Assembly: GCF_014836405.1 (NCBI RefSeq)
Contig: NZ_JACSQU010000001.1
Span: 992,001-1,056,000 of the forward strand
Reading direction: 5' to 3'
DNA: 64,000 bases
DNA from: Brevundimonas guildfordensis
Lineage (GTDB): Bacteria > Pseudomonadota > Alphaproteobacteria > Caulobacterales > Caulobacteraceae
The notes below the pieces were generated by a model that worked only from the letters and a program-made list of their open reading frames with translations, did not search any database and was not told the origin of the DNA. The position numbers and the translations under genes were made by a program. Of the stretch, positions 57,312-64,000 are shown piece by piece; the first letter of the stretch is position 1, and each line of letters opens with the position of its first letter.

Positions 57312-57952
57312 GCAGCCGCGACCAAAAACAGCTGCTCGACCGCGCCGAAGCCGTCGAGCGTCAACGTCACCCGCACCGCGTCCGGCAGGGGCCGGTCGCT
57401 GCTGGCGGAAAAGGCGGGGGCCTCGGACCCGTTCTGAATGAAGGCGACGCGCGCGTCCTTCACCCCGCGATACAGCACCTGCGGCGGCCCGGCTCGCGCC
57501 CCGTCCAGGTAGGGCGCGACGCGGCGCTCCAGCCGATCCTCGACCAGCCGGTACTCGACCCGCTGCAAGGAGGCGCGCGGCGCGCCGTCGGGATTGCTCC
57601 ACCCGCTGCGGGCCAGCACCAGCAGGGGATCGCCCGGCATTTGCGGCCCCATGATCGCCTGCGGCGCCGGACGCCCCGTGGGCCCGCGCACGCGCCGCCC
57701 CGTCGCCTGGGCCAGATCGGCGCGGAGCATCGCCCGCGTGCGTTGCAGCGCCGCCGTGCGGTCAGCGTTGGCCTTGACCGCGAACCTCGTCTCGATCGAC
57801 TGCCCCAGCACCAACGCGCCCGCCCCCGCCAATAGGGCGAAGATCAGCAGGGCGATCATCACTTCGACCAGGGTAAATCCGGCTCTCTTTCTTCCGCTAT
57901 CGCTCGCCGCGCGGCGGCTCGCTGCTTGAGCGGGTTTGCGCCACGCCTTCAT
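57308..57952 (-). CDS. gspJ: Type II secretion minor pseudopilin GspJ
   Basis: A 214-residue minor pseudopilin. The cleavage motif is RAG before FTLVEVMIALLIFALLAG, with Glu at +5. The leader is long, about 25 residues (MKAWRKPAQAASRRAASDS...), and its middle is encoded by a repeat shared with the region before gspH. The rest (RTRAMLRADLAQATGRR, LVLARSGWSN, VEYRLVEDRLERRV) is typical GspJ. ATG overlaps the gspI stop by 4 bases. Confidence 0.9.
   Translation of the reverse strand: MKAWRKPAQAASRRAASDSGRKRAGFTLVEVMIALLIFALLAGAGALVLGQSIETRFAVKANADRTAALQRTRAMLRADLAQATGRRVRGPTGRPAPQAIMGPQMPGDPLLVLARSGWSNPDGAPRASLQRVEYRLVEDRLERRVAPYLDGARAGPPQVLYRGVKDARVAFIQNGSEAPAFSASSDRPLPDAVRVTLTLDGFGAVEQLFLVAAA
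57895..57935 (-). repeat. Repeat copy A inside the gspJ leader
   Basis: A GC-rich palindrome-containing sequence in the leader-coding part of gspJ. Its core at 57901-57920 is identical over 20 bases to copy C at 58783-58802. It also shares GCTGCTTGAGCG and a following GTT with copy B. It is read in frame as QAASRRAASDS. Confidence 0.65.
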
Positions 57953-58314
57953 GCGCCCGCCGCCCGGAACAGCACCCGCTCGGCGGCCTGCTCCTCATCG
58001 GCGAAGACGCGCACGTCGATGCGGCCGACGCCGGGCATATCCGTCGCGCTGACCACCCGCACCCAGCGCCAGTCGCGGCCGCCCAACGCCGTCTGCCCCG
58101 ACACCGTGCCGCTCGGTAGGTCGCGCGCGATCATCGCTTCGGCGGCCACATTATCGGCGACGATGCCGCCCAGCGTCCGCGTCTCGACCCGCGCGGCGGA
58201 GCGCGTGCTCTCGCCGGACAGGTTCAGCAGCGCCATCGCCGCCAGACCGAACACGGCCAGCGCCACCAGACACTCGATCAGGGTGAAGCCCGTGCGGGGC
58301 GAACACTCACTCAT
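57949..58314 (-). CDS. gspI: Type II secretion minor pseudopilin GspI
   Basis: A 121-residue minor pseudopilin. The prepilin leader MSECSPRTG precedes FTLIECLVALAVFGLAAMALL, with Glu at +5. AEAMIARDLPSG and WRWVRVVSATDMPGVGRIDVRVF match GspI proteins. It overlaps gspH by 8 bases and gspJ by 4, so the minor pseudopilins are made as a coupled set. Confidence 0.92.
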   Translation of the reverse strand: MSECSPRTGFTLIECLVALAVFGLAAMALLNLSGESTRSAARVETRTLGGIVADNVAAEAMIARDLPSGTVSGQTALGGRDWRWVRVVSATDMPGVGRIDVRVFADEEQAAERVLFRAAGA

Positions 58315-58720
58315 GGATCGTCACCTCGCCCGCGCCGTCGATGGCGACGATCACGGCCTGGCCCTCGCGCTCCAGCCGTACGCTGGCGGCGTCGGCGCCG
58401 CCGGTCGGGTCGAACACCGCGCGCGCCGGCGCGGCGACGGCGGCGCCTTCCCCCCATGCCGTGGGCGCCAACACGCCGGTCAGCGGAGTCCAGACCGCGC
58501 CGTCAAAGGCCTCGAAGCCATAGCCGCCCGTGTCAGCCCGCAACGCGACCGGGCGGTTCGTCATCACCGCCTCTTCGCGCGCCAACGTCAGGCGCGCGGC
58601 GAACCGCTCAGCCTCCACCGCCAGCGTCGGGCGCGGGTCCGGCATGGACAGCAGCACCGCCCCCGCGGCCACGCCGATGATGGCGATGACCACCATTAAC
58701 TCGACAAGGGTGAAGCCCAT
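58307..58720 (-). CDS. gspH: Type II secretion minor pseudopilin GspH
   Basis: A 137-residue pseudopilin with FTLVELMVVIAIIGVAAGAVLL and a beta-rich C-terminus (AVMTNRPVALRADTGGYGFE, VIVAIDGAGEVTIHE). The only in-frame ATG, GTG or TTG after the gspG stop is ATG 58720, which leaves a leader of just Met-Gly before the cleavage point. Prepilin leaders normally have at least five residues and a positive charge. Upstream in frame lies repeat-derived sequence (LAQAARARGARGSAPR) resembling the gspJ leader but without a start codon. So either an unusual start is used or the leader has been damaged. Confidence 0.85.
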   Translation of the reverse strand: MGFTLVELMVVIAIIGVAAGAVLLSMPDPRPTLAVEAERFAARLTLAREEAVMTNRPVALRADTGGYGFEAFDGAVWTPLTGVLAPTAWGEGAAVAAPARAVFDPTGGADAASVRLEREGQAVIVAIDGAGEVTIHE

Positions 58721-58728
58721 TCTTGGTG

Positions 58729-58770
58729 CGCTACCGCGCGCGCCTCGGGCGCGCGCTGCTTGAGCGAGTT
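58729..58770 (-). repeat. Repeat copy B upstream of gspH
   Basis: A GC-rich copy related to A and C: GCTACCG at one end and GCTGCTTGAGCG with GAGTT at the other. It lies just before gspH and in frame would encode LAQAARARGARGS, like the gspJ leader. Confidence 0.55.
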
Positions 58771-58778
58771 GTCGTGGG

Positions 58779-58818
58779 CTACCGCTCGCCGCGCGGCGGC
58801 TCTCTACATGAGCGCATT
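58779..58818 (-). repeat. Repeat copy C between gspG and gspH
   Basis: Its 20-base core (58783-58802) is identical to copy A inside gspJ. It is immediately next to copy B, so the 121-base gap between gspG and gspH is made mostly of two repeat units. Confidence 0.65.
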
Positions 58819-58841
58819 GTGCGCGCGCCGACCGAGCCCGG

Positions 58842-59294
58842 TCAGCCCTGCCAGTTGCCGATGTCGGCGTCATTCCCCTCGCCCCCTTCCTGACCGTCGG
58901 CGCCGAAGGACCAGATGTCGAACTGGCCGCCGTGCGCGCTGCGGCGGCGGTACTGGTAGGGGTTGCCCCACGGGTCTTCCGGCAGGCGGCGGACATAGCC
59001 GCCCTGGCGATAGCGCTCCGGCCGCGCCAGATCAGCGGGCGGCGCTGTCAGGGCCTTCAAGCCCTGCTGGTCCGTCGGGAAGGTCAGGTTGTCGAGGCGA
59101 TAGGTCTCCACCGCCTGCTCCAGCACCGAGATGTCGGCCCGCGCCTTGCCGACCATCGCCTTGTCCTGACTAGGCAGGACGTTGATCGCCACCACCGTCG
59201 CCAACAGGCCGATAATGACGATGACGACCATCAGCTCGACCAGGGTGAAACCCTGACGTTTCCGACGCTTGTCCTGAGTTTCTTCGCTGCGCAT
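58842..59294 (-). CDS. gspG: Type II secretion major pseudopilin GspG
   Basis: The 150-residue major pseudopilin that polymerises to push substrates through GspD. The leader MRSEETQDKRRKRQG precedes FTLVELMVVIVIIGLLATVV. ALKALTAPPADL, GGYVRRLPEDPWGNPYQY and DIWSFGADGQEGGEGNDADIGNW match GspG closely, including the calcium-site acidic residues near the C-terminus. The start is ATG 59294 with GAGGAGA 6 bases upstream; a GTG at 59309 would lack this. Confidence 0.96.
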   Translation of the reverse strand: MRSEETQDKRRKRQGFTLVELMVVIVIIGLLATVVAINVLPSQDKAMVGKARADISVLEQAVETYRLDNLTFPTDQQGLKALTAPPADLARPERYRQGGYVRRLPEDPWGNPYQYRRRSAHGGQFDIWSFGADGQEGGEGNDADIGNWQG

Positions 59295-59305
59295 GGAAGG
59301 TCTCC

Positions 59306-60520
59306 TCACCCCAAGGCCAGGGTGTTGATCTGAAGGATGGGGAGCAGGATCGACAGCACGATCACGGCGACGATCCCGCCCATGACCACGATGATCGCCG
59401 GCTCCAGCAGGCTGAGCATCACGGCGGTGAAGTTGGAGAACTCGCGCTCGAGATAGTCGGCGGCGCGCTCCAGCATGGGCTCCAGCCGACCGCTGCTTTC
59501 GCCGGATGCGGTCATGTAGACCAGGATGGGCGGGAAGACCTCGGCGCGGCGCATGGCGGCCGACAGGCCCCCGCCCTCGCGCACGGCCTCGGCCATCTGT
59601 TCGGTGGCGCGGCGCAGGGCGCGGTTGGATACGGTGCGGGCGGTGATCGTCAGCCCCTCCAGGACCGGCAGGCCCGCCGCGATCATGGTCGACAGGGTGC
59701 GGGCCATGCGCGCCCCGTGCAGGTCGCGCGTCAGCCGCCCCACCAGCGGCAGCCTGAGCACCCAGGCGTCCAGCCTCAGCCGCACCGCCTCGCGCCGCCG
59801 CGCGATCAGCCCGGCGGCGGCGACGGCCGACAGCGTCAACAGGATCAGCCAGCCCCAGTCGCGCATCAGATCCGACAGGCCGATGACCAGCCGCGTCAGC
59901 AGCGGCAGGGTCTGGCCCATGCTATCGAACTGATCGACCACCTTGGGCACGATGTAGGTCATCATGGCGACGATGACGCCCAGCGCCACCACCGCCAGCA
60001 CGCACGGATAGACCAGCGCCGTCAGCACCTTGCCGCGCACCTGCTCGTCGCGCTCCAGCCCATCGGCCAGCCGTTCGAGGATGGGTTGCAGCGCGCCGGA
60101 CTGCTCGCCCGCCGCCGTCATCGCGCGATACAGCGGCGGAAAGGCCGCGCCCTGCTGGCCCATGGCGTCGGACAGGCGCCGCCCCTCGATCACCCCGGCA
60201 TGGACGCCTTCCAGCACCCGGCGGACGTTCGGCCGGTCAGCCTGAAGCATCAGGTTGCGCAACGCCTCTTCCAGCGGAGAGACGGAAATCAGCGTCGCCA
60301 GCTGCCGCGTGGTCAGCGCCAGCGTCTTGGGCGACAGCCGCCCGACTTTGCCGACCTTCGACGGAGCGGCGACCGCGCCCGAACGACCGGGCGAAAGTTG
60401 CAACGGGGCCAACTGACGCTTCGCCAGCGCCTTGCGCGCGGCGGCTTCGTCGGTGGCGGTCAGGGAGCCGCTGACCGTGCGCCCCATGGCGTCGGCGGCG
60501 ATGTAGTCGAAGGCCGCCAT
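59306..60520 (-). CDS. gspF: Type II secretion inner-membrane platform protein GspF
   Basis: A 404-residue polytopic protein of the secretion platform. Two similar cytoplasmic repeats (about 70-170 and 270-370) each lead into membrane segments (for example VLTALVYPCVLAVVALGVIV). FDYIAADAMGRTVSGSLTATDEAAARKAL is the N-terminal family motif, and TALVYP and SGESSGRLEPMLERAADYLERE are typical. The start overlaps the gspE stop by 1 base (TGATG). Confidence 0.94.
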   Translation of the reverse strand: MAAFDYIAADAMGRTVSGSLTATDEAAARKALAKRQLAPLQLSPGRSGAVAAPSKVGKVGRLSPKTLALTTRQLATLISVSPLEEALRNLMLQADRPNVRRVLEGVHAGVIEGRRLSDAMGQQGAAFPPLYRAMTAAGEQSGALQPILERLADGLERDEQVRGKVLTALVYPCVLAVVALGVIVAMMTYIVPKVVDQFDSMGQTLPLLTRLVIGLSDLMRDWGWLILLTLSAVAAAGLIARRREAVRLRLDAWVLRLPLVGRLTRDLHGARMARTLSTMIAAGLPVLEGLTITARTVSNRALRRATEQMAEAVREGGGLSAAMRRAEVFPPILVYMTASGESSGRLEPMLERAADYLEREFSNFTAVMLSLLEPAIIVVMGGIVAVIVLSILLPILQINTLALG

Positions 60521-62013
60521 CAGGCCGCGACCTCTTCGGCGGCCGTCTCCTGACGCGCCACGCGCAGGGCCTCCTCGACCGAGGTGACGCCGTCCAGCAC
60601 CAGCGCCCGCGCCCGATCGGCCAGCGTCCCGCCGCGCGCAAAGGCGGCGTCGAACACGGCGTCTTCGTCGGCGCCCGAGGCGATCAGGCGGCGCACCTTC
60701 TCGTCCACCGTCAGCGTCTCATAAAGGCCGATGCGCCCGACATAGCCGGTCGAGCCGCAGTCGGCGCAGCCGTGCGGCCGCCAAACGCGCACGCCTTCCT
60801 CGGCGCCGATCAACCGCGCTGTGGCCTTGTCCGCCGTCTCCTCGATCCGGCAGTGCGGGCACAGGCGCCGCACCAGCCGCTGCGCCACCACCAGCCGCAG
60901 GGTCGAGGCCAGCAGGAAGGGCTCGACCCCCATGTCGCGCAGGCGCGTCACCGCCCCGGCCGCGTCGTTGGTGTGAACCGTCGACAGCACCAGGTGACCG
61001 GTCAGGGAGGCCTGAACGGCGATGGACGCCGTCTCCGTGTCGCGGATTTCGCCGACCATCACCACGTCCGGATCCTGGCGCAGGATGGCGCGCAGACCGG
61101 CGGCGAAGGTCATGCCGACCTTGGGGTTCACCTGGGTCTGGCCCACGCCCTCCATGGCGTATTCGACCGGATCCTCGACCGTCAGGATGTTGCGCGAGCC
61201 GTCGTTCAGCAGCGACAGCCCGGCATAGAGGCTGGTGGTCTTGCCCGAGCCGGTCGGCCCGGTGACGAGGATGATGCCGTTCGGCTCGGCCAGCGCATGG
61301 CGGAAGGCCTCCAGCGCCGCCGGGTCCATGCCCAGCCGGTCCAGCGTCAGCCCGGCCTGATCCTTGTCCAGAATCCGCAGCACCACCCGCTCGCCCGCCC
61401 GCGACGGCAGGGTCGAGACGCGCACGTCCAGCGACTTGCCGCCCAGCGTCAGGGGGATGCGACCGTCCTGCGGCTTGCGCTTCTCGGCGATGTCGAGCCG
61501 CGCCATGACCTTGATGCGCGACACCAGCAGCGGCGCCACGCGCGGGTTCAGGCTCAGCGCCTCGCGCAGCACCCCGTCCACCCGCATCCGCACCAGCAGC
61601 CGCGTCTCATAGCTTTCCAGATGCACGTCCGAGGCGCCGATGCGGGCCGCCTCGGCGATGACGCCGTTGATCAGGCGGATGACCGGCGCGTCGTCTGTGG
61701 CGTCCAGCAGGTCCGCCGCCGCCGGAATGTCGTCCACCAGACTGTCGAGGCCCACCGGCAAGGACAGGTCGTCGCCGTCGGCGGCCGTGAGCTGCTCCCC
61801 GGCGTAGACTTCCGACAGCTTGCGGTCGTAGGCGGCGGCGCTGAACGGCGTCGCCTCCAGCGGGCGACCCAGCGCGCGGCGCGCCTCGACCAGAGCCAGA
61901 GGGTCGGCGCCCTCGCGCACCCCGACCGCCATCACCTCGCCCGCCGCCAGCAGCAGGACGCCGTGGGTTTTGGCGAAACCGTAAGGCAGGCGCGGATCGA
62001 CGACGGTGATCAC
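60520..62013 (-). CDS. gspE: Type II secretion ATPase GspE
   Basis: The 497-residue hexameric ATPase that drives pseudopilus assembly. Walker A is GPTGSGKTTSLYAGL, and Walker B and His box are in DVVMVGEIRDTETASIAVQASLTGHLVLSTVHTNDA. An Asp box sits at SDVHLESYETRLLVRMRVDG. The zinc-binding cysteine pairs are CPHC and CADC (about residues 390-420), as in the GspE family. The start overlaps the gspD stop by 4 bases. Confidence 0.96.
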   Translation of the reverse strand: MITVVDPRLPYGFAKTHGVLLLAAGEVMAVGVREGADPLALVEARRALGRPLEATPFSAAAYDRKLSEVYAGEQLTAADGDDLSLPVGLDSLVDDIPAAADLLDATDDAPVIRLINGVIAEAARIGASDVHLESYETRLLVRMRVDGVLREALSLNPRVAPLLVSRIKVMARLDIAEKRKPQDGRIPLTLGGKSLDVRVSTLPSRAGERVVLRILDKDQAGLTLDRLGMDPAALEAFRHALAEPNGIILVTGPTGSGKTTSLYAGLSLLNDGSRNILTVEDPVEYAMEGVGQTQVNPKVGMTFAAGLRAILRQDPDVVMVGEIRDTETASIAVQASLTGHLVLSTVHTNDAAGAVTRLRDMGVEPFLLASTLRLVVAQRLVRRLCPHCRIEETADKATARLIGAEEGVRVWRPHGCADCGSTGYVGRIGLYETLTVDEKVRRLIASGADEDAVFDAAFARGGTLADRARALVLDGVTSVEEALRVARQETAAEEVAA

Positions 62014-64000
62014 CGGGCAGCCCCCGTCACGGGCGGCAGCGGCTGGGCCGCGACCGGCGCTGCGGGAGCGATGACCAAAGGCTCGCCTGCGGCAGGCGCG
62101 GCGGGCGGTTGGGCCTGCATATAGTCGCGCAGCAGGGCGTCGAGGCTGGGCTCGCGATCGGGGTGAACCCGCTGCTGCTCGCCGCGCATATAGCCCCAGC
62201 GGTCCGCCGCCAGCCCCTGTGCGTCAGCAGACGTGCGCAGGATGGTCGGGCGCAGGAAGACCATCAGATTGGTCCGCCCCCGCTCGCGGCTGGTCGAGCG
62301 GAACAGGGCGCCGACGCCCGGAAGATCGCCCAGACCGGGCACTTTGCTGATCTCCAGGCGGTCGTTCTGGTCCAGCAGGCCGCCCGCCACGGCGATGTCG
62401 CCGTCATCGACGACCAGCGTCGTCTCCAACTCGCGCTTGTCGAGGATCAGGTCGTTAGCGCCGCTGGTCAGCAGGCCGTTGATGCTCGACACCTCCTGCC
62501 GCAGCGTCAGGGTGATGGAGCCGCCGGCGTTGATCTGGGGCCGCACCGTCAGGCGCACCCCGATGTCCTTGCGCTCGGTCGTGGTGAAGGGGTTGGAGTT
62601 GCCGTCCAGAATGGTCTGGCCGGTGGTGATCGGCACCTCCTGCCCGACCAGGAAGGTCGCCTCTTCGTTGTCCAGCGTCATGATCGACGGGGTCTGCAGC
62701 AGGTTGGAGCCCGCGTCGGTCTTGGCCGCATTGATGATGAAGCCGAACAGGCCGTCGCCCCACTTGCCGCCCGCACCGCCGACGAAGCCGTTGGCGCCCA
62801 GCAGGCTGTTCAGGGCCAGGTTCTGCAGCCGCTCGCGCAGAGGATCGTCCTTGTCGAGCTGACCGGCCGCCGCCCCGCCCGCGATGGGGACCAATGGCGC
62901 GGCGCGGTCGGAATAGTTGGTCAGGCCGACGCCCTGTTCCCCGGCCATCAGCCATTGCACGCCCAGGTCGCGCACGGCCTTGTCGCTCAGTTCGACGACG
63001 ATGGCCTCGATCAGCACCTGCTGGCGGCGCACGTCCAGCTGGCGGATCACCTCGGTCAAAGTGCGTTGCAGGTCCGCCGGGCCGGAGATGACCAAGGCGT
63101 TCGCGCCGGGGAAGCGGGCGATGGTGGCGCGCTGGCCGGTGGCGGTCACGGAGGTCGAGCCGATCGGCCCGCTGTCGCCCTCGCCGGTCGTGGTCAGGCC
63201 GCCCTGCCCCATGCCGCTGGTCGTATTGGTCGCCCCGGCGCGGGCGGTGCGGAGACGCGGAGACGACGGCGTGGCCGCATCGGCAGGCTGGCCCACGATC
63301 TGCTGCAGGACCGGCAGCAACTGCTCGGCGTCGGCGTGCTCCAGGAACACGACGTTGACGTCCTGGCTGGCCCGCGCCCGGCCGTCCAGATCGGCGATCA
63401 GGCCGCGCACCCGCGCCAGCGCCTGGCCGTCGCCGCGCAGCACCAAGGCGTTGGAGCTTTCGACCGGCGTGATCGTCACCAGACCCGGACCGCCGGGGCC
63501 GCCCGTCACCTGTTGCAGCACGCCCGCGATCTCGCGCGCCGAGGCGTTCTCCAGCGCCACCACCTCATAGGCGGAACGGTCCACGTCGATGCGCCCCACC
63601 AGCGCCCGGATGCGCGCCAGGTTGTCGGCGAAGTCGGCCACCACCACGCTGTTGGCGCCGGGATTGGCCAGCACCTGCCCCTGCGCCCCGACCAGCGGCC
63701 GGATCGTCTCGGCGGCCGAGGCGGCGTCGATGTGGCGAAGGGTGAAGACCTCGGTCGAGAAGCGCTCGGCGCCGACGGTTGCCGGACCCTGCGCCGCGCC
63801 CTGGGCCGGACTGATGCGATAGGCGCCCGACGACGTCGGCGTCACCACCAGGCCGTTGGCTCGCAGGGTCGACAGGAAGACCTCGAACAGCTGGGTGCGG
63901 GTCAGGGGCCTCGGGCTGGACACCGTCACCGTGCCGGTCACCGCTGGATCGACGATGAAGGTGCGGCCTGTCGTGCGCGCCACATCCTGCACGAAGGCGC
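62010..64000 (-). CDS. gspD: Type II secretion secretin GspD (5' end outside the window)
   Basis: The outer-membrane secretin channel. The visible 663 residues begin within the N0 domain (FVQDVARTTGRTFIVDPAVTG), so only the signal peptide and about 40-60 residues are missing beyond base 64000. N1 to N3 domains (LVGAQGQVLANPGANSVVVADFADNLARIRALV, VALENASAREIAGVLQQ, VVFLEHADAEQLLPVLQQI) and the secretin domain (LIEAIVVELSDKAVRDLGVQW, LQTPSIMTLDNEEATFLVGQEVPITTGQ, PGLGDLPGVGALFRSTSRERGRTNLMVFLRPTI) are all present. A GTG at 63992 is not the start. gspC is not visible and may lie just upstream. Confidence 0.95.
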   Translation of the reverse strand, partial: AFVQDVARTTGRTFIVDPAVTGTVTVSSPRPLTRTQLFEVFLSTLRANGLVVTPTSSGAYRISPAQGAAQGPATVGAERFSTEVFTLRHIDAASAAETIRPLVGAQGQVLANPGANSVVVADFADNLARIRALVGRIDVDRSAYEVVALENASAREIAGVLQQVTGGPGGPGLVTITPVESSNALVLRGDGQALARVRGLIADLDGRARASQDVNVVFLEHADAEQLLPVLQQIVGQPADAATPSSPRLRTARAGATNTTSGMGQGGLTTTGEGDSGPIGSTSVTATGQRATIARFPGANALVISGPADLQRTLTEVIRQLDVRRQQVLIEAIVVELSDKAVRDLGVQWLMAGEQGVGLTNYSDRAAPLVPIAGGAAAGQLDKDDPLRERLQNLALNSLLGANGFVGGAGGKWGDGLFGFIINAAKTDAGSNLLQTPSIMTLDNEEATFLVGQEVPITTGQTILDGNSNPFTTTERKDIGVRLTVRPQINAGGSITLTLRQEVSSINGLLTSGANDLILDKRELETTLVVDDGDIAVAGGLLDQNDRLEISKVPGLGDLPGVGALFRSTSRERGRTNLMVFLRPTILRTSADAQGLAADRWGYMRGEQQRVHPDREPSLDALLRDYMQAQPPAAPAAGEPLVIAPAAPVAAQPLPPVTGAAR

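Noticed and set aside
63990-63992. GTG at 63990-63992 as the start of gspD
   Set aside because: The frame stays open to the window edge and the residues before it (AFVQ) continue the N0 domain, so the gene is cut by the window and begins further upstream.

Overview
The window is high-GC, densely packed chromosomal DNA from an alphaproteobacterium, most likely a member of Caulobacteraceae such as Brevundimonas. This is an inference from the gene families: several TonB-dependent receptors, a petABC cytochrome bc1 operon, a propionyl-CoA cluster with an ScfR-type regulator, and short palindromes at convergent gene ends. I see no rRNA, tRNA, insertion sequence, prophage or CRISPR array, and no gene-free stretch longer than about 300 bases.

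Layout. 0-1.5 kb: ribosomal protein L25 and peptidyl-tRNA hydrolase. 1.5-4.6 kb: two paralogous exported DUF4139 proteins (minus). 4.7-9.2 kb: a probable copper-acquisition operon (DUF2946 protein, TonB receptor, PepSY membrane protein, PCu(A)C copper chaperone). 9.2-11.7 kb: ychF, then metY behind a structured leader that can mask its ribosome binding site. 11.7-15.6 kb: a small lipoprotein and two paralogous exported M28 peptidases (minus). 15.7-18.5 kb: petABC with a clear terminator. 18.7-28 kb: trmL, a membrane dipeptidase, hemF with an FNR/FixK-type box, a hybrid sensor kinase, a glutamine amidotransferase-like protein, rlmJ, a phage-protease-like small protein coupled to topoisomerase IB, and a small heme-copper-oxidase-like membrane protein. 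28-32.7 kb: tdh and kbl (threonine to glycine) separated by an oppositely oriented exosortase H pair, then an MliC-DUF4232 lipoprotein. 32.8-38 kb: a ZnuD-like zinc receptor behind a Zur-type box, and a large TonB receptor with a Gly/Arg-rich insert.

38-48.7 kb is a complete route from propionyl-CoA to succinyl-CoA: pccB, pccA, mutA, mutB and mce in one tightly overlapping operon, with the divergent ScfR/PccR-type regulator. mmsA, which makes propionyl-CoA, follows nearby. Two inverted copies of a TTGCAA-N2-TTGCRR site lie between pccB and the regulator. A third, similar site lies upstream of mmsA, which suggests one regulon.

48.8-54.2 kb: a LysR regulator, then a response regulator / LysM-FecR protein / CHASE2 kinase operon that looks like an envelope-sensing module. 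54.2-64 kb: a type II secretion operon on the minus strand (gspD-E-F-G-H-I-J-K-L-M, gspD cut by the window edge) followed by a small lipoprotein. A repeated palindromic sequence is inserted at the 5' ends of the gspJ and gspH pseudopilin genes.
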